Shown: piece after piece, positions 26,171-33,461 of the stretch
Numbering within the stretch: the first letter of the stretch is position 1
Layout: each line of letters starts with the position of its first letter
Origin: Meiothermus sp.
GTDB lineage: Bacteria > Deinococcota > Deinococci > Deinococcales > Thermaceae
Length of the DNA: 64,000 bases
Reading direction: 5' to 3'
Assembly: GCF_025060375.1 (NCBI RefSeq)
Contig: NZ_JANXCG010000038.1
Location: 44,096-108,095 of the forward strand
Translations under genes and position numbers: made by a program
Notes under the pieces: model-generated
What the model saw: the letters and a program-made list of their open reading frames with translations, nothing else
Told to the model about the DNA's origin: nothing
The model's database searches: none

Positions 26171-26941
26171 ATGGGCCAGCCGGTGGTGGTCCGGGGGGTT
26201 GGGCTGCACACCGGCGAGCCGGTGGTGGTGCGCCTTCACCCTGCCGAGGGGCCAGTGCGCTTTTGGGTGAGTGGGGTGGAGCTTCGCCCTTTGGCGTCGG
26301 CGGTGGTGGAAACTGCCCGCTGCACTGCGCTGGGCCGAGGATCCTTGCGGCTTCTCACGGTGGAACACCTGCTGGCGGCGCTGTACATACGGGGCATCTG
26401 GGAGGGTTTGGTGGTTGAGGTCTCAGGCCCCGAGATTCCCATTTTGGACGGGAGTGCCCAGGAGTGGTTGGAGGCCCTGCAGGGATTCCCCTCTCGCGGG
26501 CCGCAACCGGTTTCGCTCAGCGGTTCAATTAGGGTAGAGGAGGGGCACAGCCGTGTTTTGGCCCAGCCTAGCGAGGTTTTTTCCGTTTCTGCAACCATTC
26601 TGTTTCCCCACCCCAAGATTGGCTATCAGCAGGTGGTCTCGCCCCCGGTGGCCCTGGAAGAGCTGGCTCGAGCCCGGACCTTTGGCTTTTTGGAAGAGGT
26701 GGAGGCCCTGAGGGCCCGTGGCCTCATCCGAGGGGCTTCACTGGAGAACGCCTTGGTCTTCAACCAGTACGGCTATGTCAATACCCCCCGGATGCTCTTT
26801 GAGCCCGTGTACCACAAGGCCCTAGACCTTCTGGGCGACCTGTACCTGGCGGGCAGGCCCTACCGGGGCCGTTTCATTGCACACCGGGGCTCCCACCGGT
26901 TGCACGTGGAGCTAGCCCGGTTGCTGCAGGATTTGGGTTAG
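26171..26941 (+). CDS. lpxC: UDP-3-O-acyl-N-acetylglucosamine deacetylase LpxC
   Basis: 256 residues, shorter than the ~305 of E. coli, but the zinc site is complete: His in LLTVEHLLAAL, His and Asp in YHKALDLLGDLYLAG, and the catalytic His in AHRGSHRLHVELARLL. GVGLHTGEPV, PEIPILDGSA and RARTFGFLEEVEALRARGLIRG also match family signatures. LpxC carries out the committed step of lipid A synthesis. The ATG abuts the lpxD stop. The missing length falls in loops and at the C-terminus. Retention of all catalytic residues argues for an active enzyme. Confidence 0.92.
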   Translation: MGQPVVVRGVGLHTGEPVVVRLHPAEGPVRFWVSGVELRPLASAVVETARCTALGRGSLRLLTVEHLLAALYIRGIWEGLVVEVSGPEIPILDGSAQEWLEALQGFPSRGPQPVSLSGSIRVEEGHSRVLAQPSEVFSVSATILFPHPKIGYQQVVSPPVALEELARARTFGFLEEVEALRARGLIRGASLENALVFNQYGYVNTPRMLFEPVYHKALDLLGDLYLAGRPYRGRFIAHRGSHRLHVELARLLQDLG

Positions 26942-27011
26942 TTGACCGTGGGATTTCGGTGTATCATCACTGCGGGAAACGCAGGGTTACGTATCGCGTA
27001 GTGGAGATTTT

Positions 27012-27971
27012 ATGGAGCTAAATGTAGGTGTGGTGGGCGTGGGCGTGATGGGAACGTACCATGCTCAGGTCTACGCAGGGTTGCCCGGAGTTCGGTTGGT
27101 GGGTGTGGCAGATCCGGACCCTTTCCGCCAAGCGGCCATTGAACAGGACCTGGAGGTTCCTGCCTATCCCAACCCGGAGGACCTACTGGGGAAGGTTCAG
27201 GCGGTTTCCATCGCATCGCCCACCTCCTTTCACTACGAGCAGGCTCGGATGTTTCTGGAGGCTGGGGTGCATGTGCTTCTGGAAAAGCCCATGACCCGTA
27301 CCCTCAGGGAAGCCCAGGAACTGGCGCGAATTGCTGAGCGGCGCGGGGTGGTCCTGCAGGTGGGCCACATCGTGCGCTTTTACCGGGCGGTGGGCGACCT
27401 GATGCAGATGGTGAGGAGCCCCTGGGTGCTCGAGGCCCGGCGTATGAGCAACAACCGCCGTATCCGAGACATTGGGGTGGTGCTGGACCTGATGATTCAC
27501 GACCTCGATCTGGTCCTGCTGCTTTTGCGCGAGAAGCCCCTTCGCTACAGCGTGGTGGGCCGACGGGTGGATGGGTTGGATGAGTTTGCCCAGGCGGTGG
27601 TGGACTTTCCCTCAGGGGCCCGGGCCCTCTTTACCGCCAGCCGCATCTCGCCCCAGGCTGAGCGTTCGCTCACCATCACCCAGCCTGGAGAGGTGCTGCG
27701 GCTGGACTTCAACAGCGAATACACCGAGCTCTCCGTGCACCGCAGCCCTCCGGTTCACCCCGACCCCGACCAAGGGGTGCCCAACGGGCGCACCCAGGTG
27801 CAAACTGAGCGCATCGCTATCCACAACGAGAATCCCCTGCGCCGTCAGCTCAAGCACTTCGTGGACCGCATTCAGAAGGGCGAGCCCCCCTTGGTGACCC
27901 TCGAGGACGACCTGCAGGCCCTCGAGCTGGCCCTCGAGCTCTCCTCTGCCCTTCAGCCGGTGGGCGTCTGA
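27012..27971 (+). CDS. Gfo/Idh/MocA oxidoreductase in the lpx cluster (GnnA-like candidate)
   Basis: 319 residues. Rossmann motif VVGVGVMGTYHAQV, SIASPTSFHYEQA, and the family mark LLEKPMTR, then GVVLDLMIHDLDLVLLLL in the second domain. It lies between lpxC and fabZ. In Acidithiobacillus and Leptospira a family member called GnnA, beside lpxA, oxidises the 3-OH of UDP-GlcNAc so that GnnB can add an amine, giving amide-linked lipid A. This gene may have that job, but no GnnB-type aminotransferase is in the window, so the role is only suggested by position. A 70-base gap precedes it, with no SD of note beyond ggag. Confidence 0.72.
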   Translation: MELNVGVVGVGVMGTYHAQVYAGLPGVRLVGVADPDPFRQAAIEQDLEVPAYPNPEDLLGKVQAVSIASPTSFHYEQARMFLEAGVHVLLEKPMTRTLREAQELARIAERRGVVLQVGHIVRFYRAVGDLMQMVRSPWVLEARRMSNNRRIRDIGVVLDLMIHDLDLVLLLLREKPLRYSVVGRRVDGLDEFAQAVVDFPSGARALFTASRISPQAERSLTITQPGEVLRLDFNSEYTELSVHRSPPVHPDPDQGVPNGRTQVQTERIAIHNENPLRRQLKHFVDRIQKGEPPLVTLEDDLQALELALELSSALQPVGV

Positions 27972-27976
27972 CCCCT

Positions 27977-27982
27977 TAGTAT
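27977..27982 (+). promoter_or_regulatory. Possible leaderless -10 element of fabZ
   Basis: TAGTAT ends six bases before the GTG start of fabZ. It may give an internal promoter for fabZ and the downstream lpx genes. Evidence is the spacing pattern only. Confidence 0.4.
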
Positions 27983-27988
27983 AAGGTT

Positions 27989-28432
27989 GTGGATATCTAC
28001 GAAATTTTGAGGTTTCTGCCCCACCGCTACCCTTTTTTGCTCATTGACCGGGTGCTGGAAGCCGACGAGAGGAGGTTTCGCGCCATCAAGAACGTGACCT
28101 TTAATGAGCCCCAGTTTCAGGGGCATTTTCCCGGTCACCCCATTATGCCGGGGGTGCTGCTAATTGAGGCGATGGCCCAAGCCTCGGTGGCGGTGGTGGT
28201 CCAGCAACCCGAGTTCAAGCCGGGCATGTTGGTCTTTTTGGTGGGGGTGGAGGAGGCTCGGTTCCGCAGGCCGGTGGTGCCGGGGGATACCCTGCTCCTG
28301 GAAGGGGAACTGTTGGGCTATCGGCGTGGGCTGGGCAGGGTACGGGTTGAGGCCCGGGTGGAGGGGGAGCTCAGGGCCGAGGCCACCTTGAGCTTTGTGC
28401 TGCGCTCGGAGAGCGGGGGGAGGGTTGCGTGA
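27989..28432 (+). CDS. fabZ: 3-hydroxyacyl-ACP dehydratase FabZ
   Basis: 147 residues from a GTG. LPHRYPFLLIDRV and the catalytic region GHFPGHPIMPGVLLIEAMAQ (His46, Glu60) are diagnostic. FabZ dehydrates 3-hydroxyacyl-ACP in fatty acid elongation and competes for the same 3-hydroxyacyl-ACP that LpxA and LpxD use, which explains why fabZ sits with lpx genes in many bacteria. The stop overlaps the lpxA start by four bases (GTGA). Confidence 0.94.
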   Translation: MDIYEILRFLPHRYPFLLIDRVLEADERRFRAIKNVTFNEPQFQGHFPGHPIMPGVLLIEAMAQASVAVVVQQPEFKPGMLVFLVGVEEARFRRPVVPGDTLLLEGELLGYRRGLGRVRVEARVEGELRAEATLSFVLRSESGGRVA

Positions 28433-29214
28433 GCTGGGCCGCCATTCACCCCACAGCGGTCATTTCTCCCAAGGCCCAGATCGCTGCCGATGTGCGGATA
28501 GGCCCATACGTGGTGGTAGAGGGGCCCTGTGAGATTGGCCCGGGCGTGGAGATAGGGGCGCACTCGGTGGTACACCCCTACGTGCGGCTTGCCGCAGGGG
28601 TACAGGTGGGGCCCCACGTGGTGCTGGGTGGGGCGCCCCAGGACCTGGGCTACAGGGGGCAGGAGACCTGGCTCGAGGTGGGCCCCAACACCGTCTTGCG
28701 GGAAGGGGTGGTGTTGCATCGCTCCACCCGGGAGGACCGTCCCACCCGCATTGGCGCGGGGTGCTACCTGATGGGTCACGTACATGTGGGCCACGACGTC
28801 TGGGTGGGTGACGGCGTCATCCTGACCCAGGGGGTTGGGTTGGCCGGGCATGTGGAGGTGGGGGACTACGCGGTTATCGGGGGAATGGCCGGGGTGCACC
28901 AGTTTACCCGAATCGGTGCGCGGGCCATGGTGGGGGCGATGGCTAAGGTAACCCGCGATGTGCTGCCCTTTTCCCTGGTGGAGGGGAGCCCGGCCCTGCA
29001 CTACCGCCTCAACACCGTGGGCCTTCGCCGAGCGGGCATCACCGGGGAGCGCTACCGGGCCCTCGAGCAGGCCTTTCGCGCCCTGCGCGAGGGCAAGCCC
29101 CTGGATGACCTGCCCGATACGGAGGAGGTGCGGGTTTTCAAGGCCTTTTTGGAGGCCCCTTCCAGGCGTGGCCTTTCGGGGTTTGTGCGGGGTGGGGCCC
29201 GCCACGACGACTAG
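28429..29214 (+). CDS. lpxA: Acyl-ACP--UDP-GlcNAc O-acyltransferase LpxA
   Basis: 261 residues, the usual LpxA length, from a GTG that overlaps the fabZ stop. It begins with IHPTAVISPKAQIAADVRIGPY, has ten or so hexapeptide turns, the catalytic-His segment GHVHVGHDVWVGD, GVHQFTRIGARAMVGAMAKV, and the LpxA-specific helical tail LNTVGLRRAGITGERYRALEQAF. It transfers a 3-hydroxyacyl chain to UDP-GlcNAc (or UDP-GlcNAc3N if the upstream oxidoreductase is GnnA-like). Translational coupling to fabZ is evident. Confidence 0.92.
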   Translation: MSWAAIHPTAVISPKAQIAADVRIGPYVVVEGPCEIGPGVEIGAHSVVHPYVRLAAGVQVGPHVVLGGAPQDLGYRGQETWLEVGPNTVLREGVVLHRSTREDRPTRIGAGCYLMGHVHVGHDVWVGDGVILTQGVGLAGHVEVGDYAVIGGMAGVHQFTRIGARAMVGAMAKVTRDVLPFSLVEGSPALHYRLNTVGLRRAGITGERYRALEQAFRALREGKPLDDLPDTEEVRVFKAFLEAPSRRGLSGFVRGGARHDD

Positions 29215-29255
29215 CACCTGGCGTGCCCTTTCCTGGTAGGGGCTGGTGAGTCTTC

Positions 29256-30416
29256 ATGCTGGACGAGGTTCTGCTGTTGACCAACGGCCCCGGCGAGCTC
29301 TCCACCTGGGTGCCGCCGGTGCTTTCCCGCTTGAGAAAGGAAGTTCCAGAGGCGCGGTTTGGGCTCTTTCTGATCCGCGACCAGTTTGCCTCGGGCACCG
29401 AGCGGGCCAAGGCCCGTGAGCTTCCCCTCGACTTTCTGGGGGGCCGTCGGGCGTGGGCGGCCCGGCTGTTGGCGGGGAGGGCTGGGGGCCGGGGCCTGGT
29501 GCTGATGCTGGGGGGTGCGCCTAGGGATGCGGTGCTGCTGGGGCGGGCCACGGGATACCCGGCCTTTGCCTACACCTTTGACCCCAGGGCCTACCACCCC
29601 GGTCTGAGGGCGGTGTTGGTGGACTCCGAACGCACCCGTTTGGCTATGCAGGCCCGTGGGGCCGACCCTGCTCGCATTCGTGTGGTGGGCAACCTGGTGG
29701 TGGATGCTCTAGCCGAGGCCCCTCGGGTGGAGGTCCCTCCGGTTGAGGTGCTGCTCTTCCCGGGGAGCCGCCCCTTTGCTGCTCGCTACATGCTGGGTTT
29801 CCTGCTGGCCGCTGCTGAGCGGATGGCGGCGCAGCGGCCTGGCCTGCGCTTTGCCTGGGTTCGCAGCCGCCTGTTGCCCGAGGGGGTGGTCCAGGAGGCC
29901 CTGGAGGCCTGCCAGGTTCGTCCGCTGGGGGGGGTGGGGGCCCGCTGGGAGGCCGGGCGGCTGCGTACCGAAGGGGGTTTGCTGGTGGAGGTGCTGGAGG
30001 AGCCCCAGCGCTACGTGGCCATGCGCCAGGCCCAGTTGGCCCTCACTCTGCCAGGCACCAACACCCTCGAGCTGGCCCTGGCCGGCCTGCCTTCCGTGGT
30101 CCTCCTGCCCCTGCACAAACCGGAGATGCTGCCCTTAGAGGGCTTCTTGCACTGGCTTTTGCTCCTTCCAGGAGCCCGCCCGCTCAAGCAGGCCCTGGTA
30201 CGGCGGGTGGCCGCGCGCATTCCCTTTCTGGCTCTGCCCAACCAGTGGTTGGGGGAGGAGGTTTTCCCCGAGCTCAGGGGTGTCTTCTCCCCGGCTGAGG
30301 TGGCCCAGAAGGGGCTGGAGCTGCTGGAGGACTCTCGGGTCCGGGCCAAGCTGGCCGGCTTGCAGGCTGAAGCCGGGGCGGACAACCTGGTGGCGCAGGT
30401 GCTGAACTCCTTATGA
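29256..30416 (+). CDS. Lipid A disaccharide synthase-related glycosyltransferase
   Basis: 386 residues. It has the two-domain GT-B shape of LpxB (GT19) with LLTNGPGELSTWVPPVLSRLR at the N-terminus, TFDPRAYHPGLRAVLVDSERT in the middle, and LTLPGTNTLELALAGLPSVVLLPLHKPE where LpxB has SGTAxLE. Several classical LpxB signatures are altered, so it is safer to call it LpxB-related. Position after lpxA suggests it joins the acylated hexosamine to another sugar or lipid. Its end overlaps the ABC exporter start by four bases. Confidence 0.72.
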   Translation: MLDEVLLLTNGPGELSTWVPPVLSRLRKEVPEARFGLFLIRDQFASGTERAKARELPLDFLGGRRAWAARLLAGRAGGRGLVLMLGGAPRDAVLLGRATGYPAFAYTFDPRAYHPGLRAVLVDSERTRLAMQARGADPARIRVVGNLVVDALAEAPRVEVPPVEVLLFPGSRPFAARYMLGFLLAAAERMAAQRPGLRFAWVRSRLLPEGVVQEALEACQVRPLGGVGARWEAGRLRTEGGLLVEVLEEPQRYVAMRQAQLALTLPGTNTLELALAGLPSVVLLPLHKPEMLPLEGFLHWLLLLPGARPLKQALVRRVAARIPFLALPNQWLGEEVFPELRGVFSPAEVAQKGLELLEDSRVRAKLAGLQAEAGADNLVAQVLNSL

Positions 30417-32092
30417 ACCTCCTTCGTCTGCTCTATCCCTTTTGGCCCCAGGGGCTTCTGGCCCTGGTCCTTTCCACCCTGCCCGCCCTTGCTCAGGCCT
30501 TCCTGCCCGGCCAGGTGGTCAAGCCCCTTTTTGACCAGGTGCTGGCTGGGGGGTTTGCCCAGCTCGAGCCGGTGCTGCTGGTGGGCTTAGGGCTGCTGGG
30601 GCTTCTGGTGCTGGGGGGCTACCTGCTGGAAGCCTTTGTGGGCTACCTTTCCGTCAAGATCCCGGCGGTCTGGCGGGAGCGAATTTTTGACCACCTGTTG
30701 GGGGCCGACCTGCGGACCCTGCCCTCCTCTACGGGGGGGCTCACTGGGCGGTTGGTGGCGGACCTGAAGGAGCTCGAGGGGTTCGTTTTCCATAGCCTCG
30801 GGGGCTTCCTGGCCCAGGGGGTGCTGCTGATGGCGGTTTTGTGGCAGCTTTTGCAAAACTACACCGAGCTGACCCTGTACCTGATGGCCTACTTGCCCCT
30901 ATGGGGCCTCCTCCTGGCCTGGGTTGGGGGGTGGGTAACCCGCTACAGCCAGCGCACCCAAGCGGCCTTGGAGCGGCTTTCAGGCCGGATGGCGGGGGGG
31001 TTTGGTCGCCTCGAGCTGATCCGGGCGTTGCGCCTAGAGGGTTTTGCCCGGGCCCGTTTCCGCCAGAGCAACCAAAGGCAGTACCGGCTGGGCCGTACCC
31101 GGACGCTGATTGCGGCCCTGAACCTACCCTTGGGTCAGCTTGCCACCACCTCCTTGCTGGGGCTCCTGCTGTACCTGGGGGTGGGGGCGGTGCAGCGGGG
31201 CGAGCTGACCACCGGCGACCTCAGCGCCTTTTTGACCCTCTTGGCGCTGACCATCACCCCTCTGCAAACCCTAAGCCGCCTGGGCACCGGCTTTGCCCAG
31301 GCTGAGGGGGCGGCGGCCCGCTTGGTGGAGCTGCTCACCCTGCCCCAGGCCTCCGCGGAGGGATCGTTGGCCCCCGGGCGGATAGTGGGGCGGCTGGAGC
31401 TTTGTGACCTGGACTTTGCCTACCCCGGGGGGTCAGCTGTGCTGCGGGGGGTGAACCTTTGCTTGCCCCCGGGTTCCTTTACCGCCCTGGTGGGGCCTTC
31501 TGGGGCGGGCAAGAGCACCTTGCTGCGGGTGATTCTGGGGTTGTATCCGCCCAGCAAGGGCCAGGTACTGCTCGATGGGCACGACCTCCAGGCCTACGAG
31601 CCCGGATGGCTGCGCGCCCGGATGGCCTGGGTGCCCCAGGAGCCCCTGCTGTTTGCCGGAACCGTGCGGGAGAATCTGGCGGCCATGGCCCCAGGGGCCA
31701 CCCCAGAGGCCATGGAGCAGGCGCTTAGGGCCGTGGGTCTGTGGCCTGAGGTAGGCCTGCAGACCCGCCTAGAGGACGATGGGGGTGGGCTCTCGGTGGG
31801 CCAGCGCCAGCGTCTGGCGATTGCCGCTGCGCTCTTACGGGATGCCAGGATCCTCCTTTTGGATGAGATTACGAGCGCGCTGGATAAGAGCAGCGAGGCG
31901 CAGGTGGTGGCGGCCCTCGAGGCGGTTCGCCCGGGACGGACAATCCTGGTGGTAGCCCACCGGCTTTCCACCGTTCAGCACGCCGACCAGATAGTGGTCA
32001 TGGAGCAGGGGCGGGTCGTGGAGGTGGGCCGCCATGAGGAACTCTTGGCCCGGGGTGGGGTGTACGCCCAGCTTTGGAAGGGCTATACATAG
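30413..32092 (+). CDS. MsbA-like ABC exporter (lipid flippase candidate)
   Basis: 559 residues: an N-terminal six-helix exporter domain and a C-terminal ATPase with Walker A GPSGAGKSTLL, Q loop WVPQEPLLFAGTVREN, signature LSVGQRQRLAIAAAL, Walker B ILLLDEITSALD and H loop VAHRLS. It is a half transporter that should dimerise. Overlap with the LpxB-related gene suggests it exports or flips the product of this cluster across the inner membrane, as MsbA does for lipid A core. Substrate is inferred from context only. Confidence 0.82.
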   Translation: MNLLRLLYPFWPQGLLALVLSTLPALAQAFLPGQVVKPLFDQVLAGGFAQLEPVLLVGLGLLGLLVLGGYLLEAFVGYLSVKIPAVWRERIFDHLLGADLRTLPSSTGGLTGRLVADLKELEGFVFHSLGGFLAQGVLLMAVLWQLLQNYTELTLYLMAYLPLWGLLLAWVGGWVTRYSQRTQAALERLSGRMAGGFGRLELIRALRLEGFARARFRQSNQRQYRLGRTRTLIAALNLPLGQLATTSLLGLLLYLGVGAVQRGELTTGDLSAFLTLLALTITPLQTLSRLGTGFAQAEGAAARLVELLTLPQASAEGSLAPGRIVGRLELCDLDFAYPGGSAVLRGVNLCLPPGSFTALVGPSGAGKSTLLRVILGLYPPSKGQVLLDGHDLQAYEPGWLRARMAWVPQEPLLFAGTVRENLAAMAPGATPEAMEQALRAVGLWPEVGLQTRLEDDGGGLSVGQRQRLAIAAALLRDARILLLDEITSALDKSSEAQVVAALEAVRPGRTILVVAHRLSTVQHADQIVVMEQGRVVEVGRHEELLARGGVYAQLWKGYT

Positions 32093-32105
32093 GGGGGATG
32101 GGGCG

Positions 32106-32771
32106 ATGCTCGAGGTGTACGTAGGCAAGGCCCGGGGGGGACGGGTGGTGCAGACCCCCTTTTTGGAGGCCGAGGCGCTGGAGGAGTTGCGGCGGATGGC
32201 CCAGGCTGAGGGGCTCGGGTTCCGGGCCTTTGGAGGGTTGCCCCTGGCCTTGCGCCGGGTGGCGGTGCTCCACCCTTCCCAGGTGCCGGAGGTTTCCGAC
32301 CCTACCGTGGTCTTGTACCTTCCCTCTGCAGAGGACCCTGAGGCCATGGAGGCGCGGTTGCGGGCAGGGGTTGAGCCGGGCCTGTTGGGGGACTTGGAAC
32401 CCGTGGAGGGTGGCTTTTTGTTGGCGGCTCTGCCCAAGGCCCTGCCTGCTTTGCAGGCGCTTGGGTTAGAAGCCCAGCCAGCCAGCCCCGAGCAGCTTCC
32501 CCAAGCCCGCGAGCGGCTTCGGAGCGTGGTGGTCCCCAGCTTGCGGGTGGATGTGGTGGGGGCCCGGGGCTTTGGCGTTTCCCGAAACTACTTCGCCCAG
32601 GGGGTCAAGGCAGGCAAGGTGTGGCTTCGGGGTCGGGTGGCCTCGGTTAAGGATGAGCTTCAGGAGGGCGACCAGGTGCTGGCGGAAGGCCTGGGAAGCC
32701 TGGTGGTGCGGCGGGTGCTGGGCCAGACCAAGCGGGGCAACGTGAAGCTCGAGCTCGAGGTCAGGCGCTAG
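32106..32771 (+). CDS. S4-domain RNA-binding protein (YlmH-like)
   Basis: 221 residues from the ATG at 32106; the longer track start lies inside the transporter gene. The C-terminal ~75 residues form an S4 domain (SLRVDVVGARGFGVSRNYFAQGVKAGKVWLRG), the fold used by ribosomal protein S4 and by YlmH to bind structured RNA. The N-terminal part (LEVYVGKARGGRVVQTPFLEAEALEELRRMAQAEG) fits the two-domain plan of YlmH proteins, which act in ribosome rescue or near cell-division genes. It follows the lpx cluster by 13 bases but probably has no link to lipids. It overlaps the convergent hydrolase by 11 bases. Confidence 0.75.
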   Translation: MLEVYVGKARGGRVVQTPFLEAEALEELRRMAQAEGLGFRAFGGLPLALRRVAVLHPSQVPEVSDPTVVLYLPSAEDPEAMEARLRAGVEPGLLGDLEPVEGGFLLAALPKALPALQALGLEAQPASPEQLPQARERLRSVVVPSLRVDVVGARGFGVSRNYFAQGVKAGKVWLRGRVASVKDELQEGDQVLAEGLGSLVVRRVLGQTKRGNVKLELEVRR

Positions 32772-33453
32772 CCAACCTTTCCCTCAGCCAGACCGCAATT
32801 TCCTGGGAAACCTGCTGGGCTAGGGGATCGAGCAGCATATCGTGCTGGCTGGGGTAGGTTCGGTACTCCTTGTGGGGGCTGCCAAGCAGGCTGAAGTAGC
32901 GCCGCACTGCTGTTGGGGGTACAGTGTCATCCTGGGCGGCTTCAAGTACCAAAGCAGAGGCCCTCACCCGAGGCAACAGCCCGGGAAGCCTCCGTTGCAG
33001 GGCGATGAGCTGCGTCAGGGCCACGGTGGGGAAGTTGGGGTAGTTGGGGCTTTTGGCCTGCCGGGCGGCCACTTGGGCGGGGTCCGTGCTGTAGGCCCAG
33101 GGCTTAAAGGGATGGAGCAGGGGGGCCAGGTAGGCCAGCCGGTTCTTGAGCCCCAAGGCGGGCGCCAGCGCCACCAACGCAGCGGTCTCATGCTCGGCGG
33201 CCAGCCAACCGGCCAGCAAGCCCCCCATGGAGAGCCCCACCACTGCCCGCGGTTCGGGTAGGGCTAGGTAAGCCTCCCGGGCGGTCTGGAGCCAGTCCTG
33301 CCAGCGGACGTGCCGCAGGTCCTCCGGCCGGGTGCCGTGGCCGGGAAGGGCGGGCTGGGCCACATTGAACCCGGCACGGCGCAGGGTGTCGGGCAGAGGT
33401 CCCATGGTCCGAATGGGGTGCGAAGTGAAGCCGTGCAGAACCAGGACGTTCAT
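32761..33453 (-). CDS. Alpha/beta hydrolase (Est30-type carboxylesterase)
   Basis: 230 residues. The catalytic triad is visible: Ser75 in VVGLSMGGLLAG, Asp in AAQDDTVPP, and His in SQHDMLLD. VLVLHGFTSHPIRTMGPL supplies the oxyanion hole. It matches small cytoplasmic carboxylesterases and monoacylglycerol lipases of the Est30/EstD type. The natural ester is unknown. It follows ndh with eight bases between, so the two are likely cotranscribed. Confidence 0.87.
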   Translation of the reverse strand: MNVLVLHGFTSHPIRTMGPLPDTLRRAGFNVAQPALPGHGTRPEDLRHVRWQDWLQTAREAYLALPEPRAVVGLSMGGLLAGWLAAEHETAALVALAPALGLKNRLAYLAPLLHPFKPWAYSTDPAQVAARQAKSPNYPNFPTVALTQLIALQRRLPGLLPRVRASALVLEAAQDDTVPPTAVRRYFSLLGSPHKEYRTYPSQHDMLLDPLAQQVSQEIAVWLRERLASA

Positions 33454-33461
33454 GTACCTCT

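Noticed and set aside
26941-26975. TTGACC...TATCAT as promoter of the GnnA-like gene
   Set aside because: The spacer is only 14 bases, too short for a normal promoter, and the 3' context gives a long leader without a clear function.
28318-29217. 299-residue minus-strand ORF opposite lpxA
   Set aside because: Hexapeptide-repeat DNA gives long open frames on the other strand; the His/Pro-rich protein shows no family.
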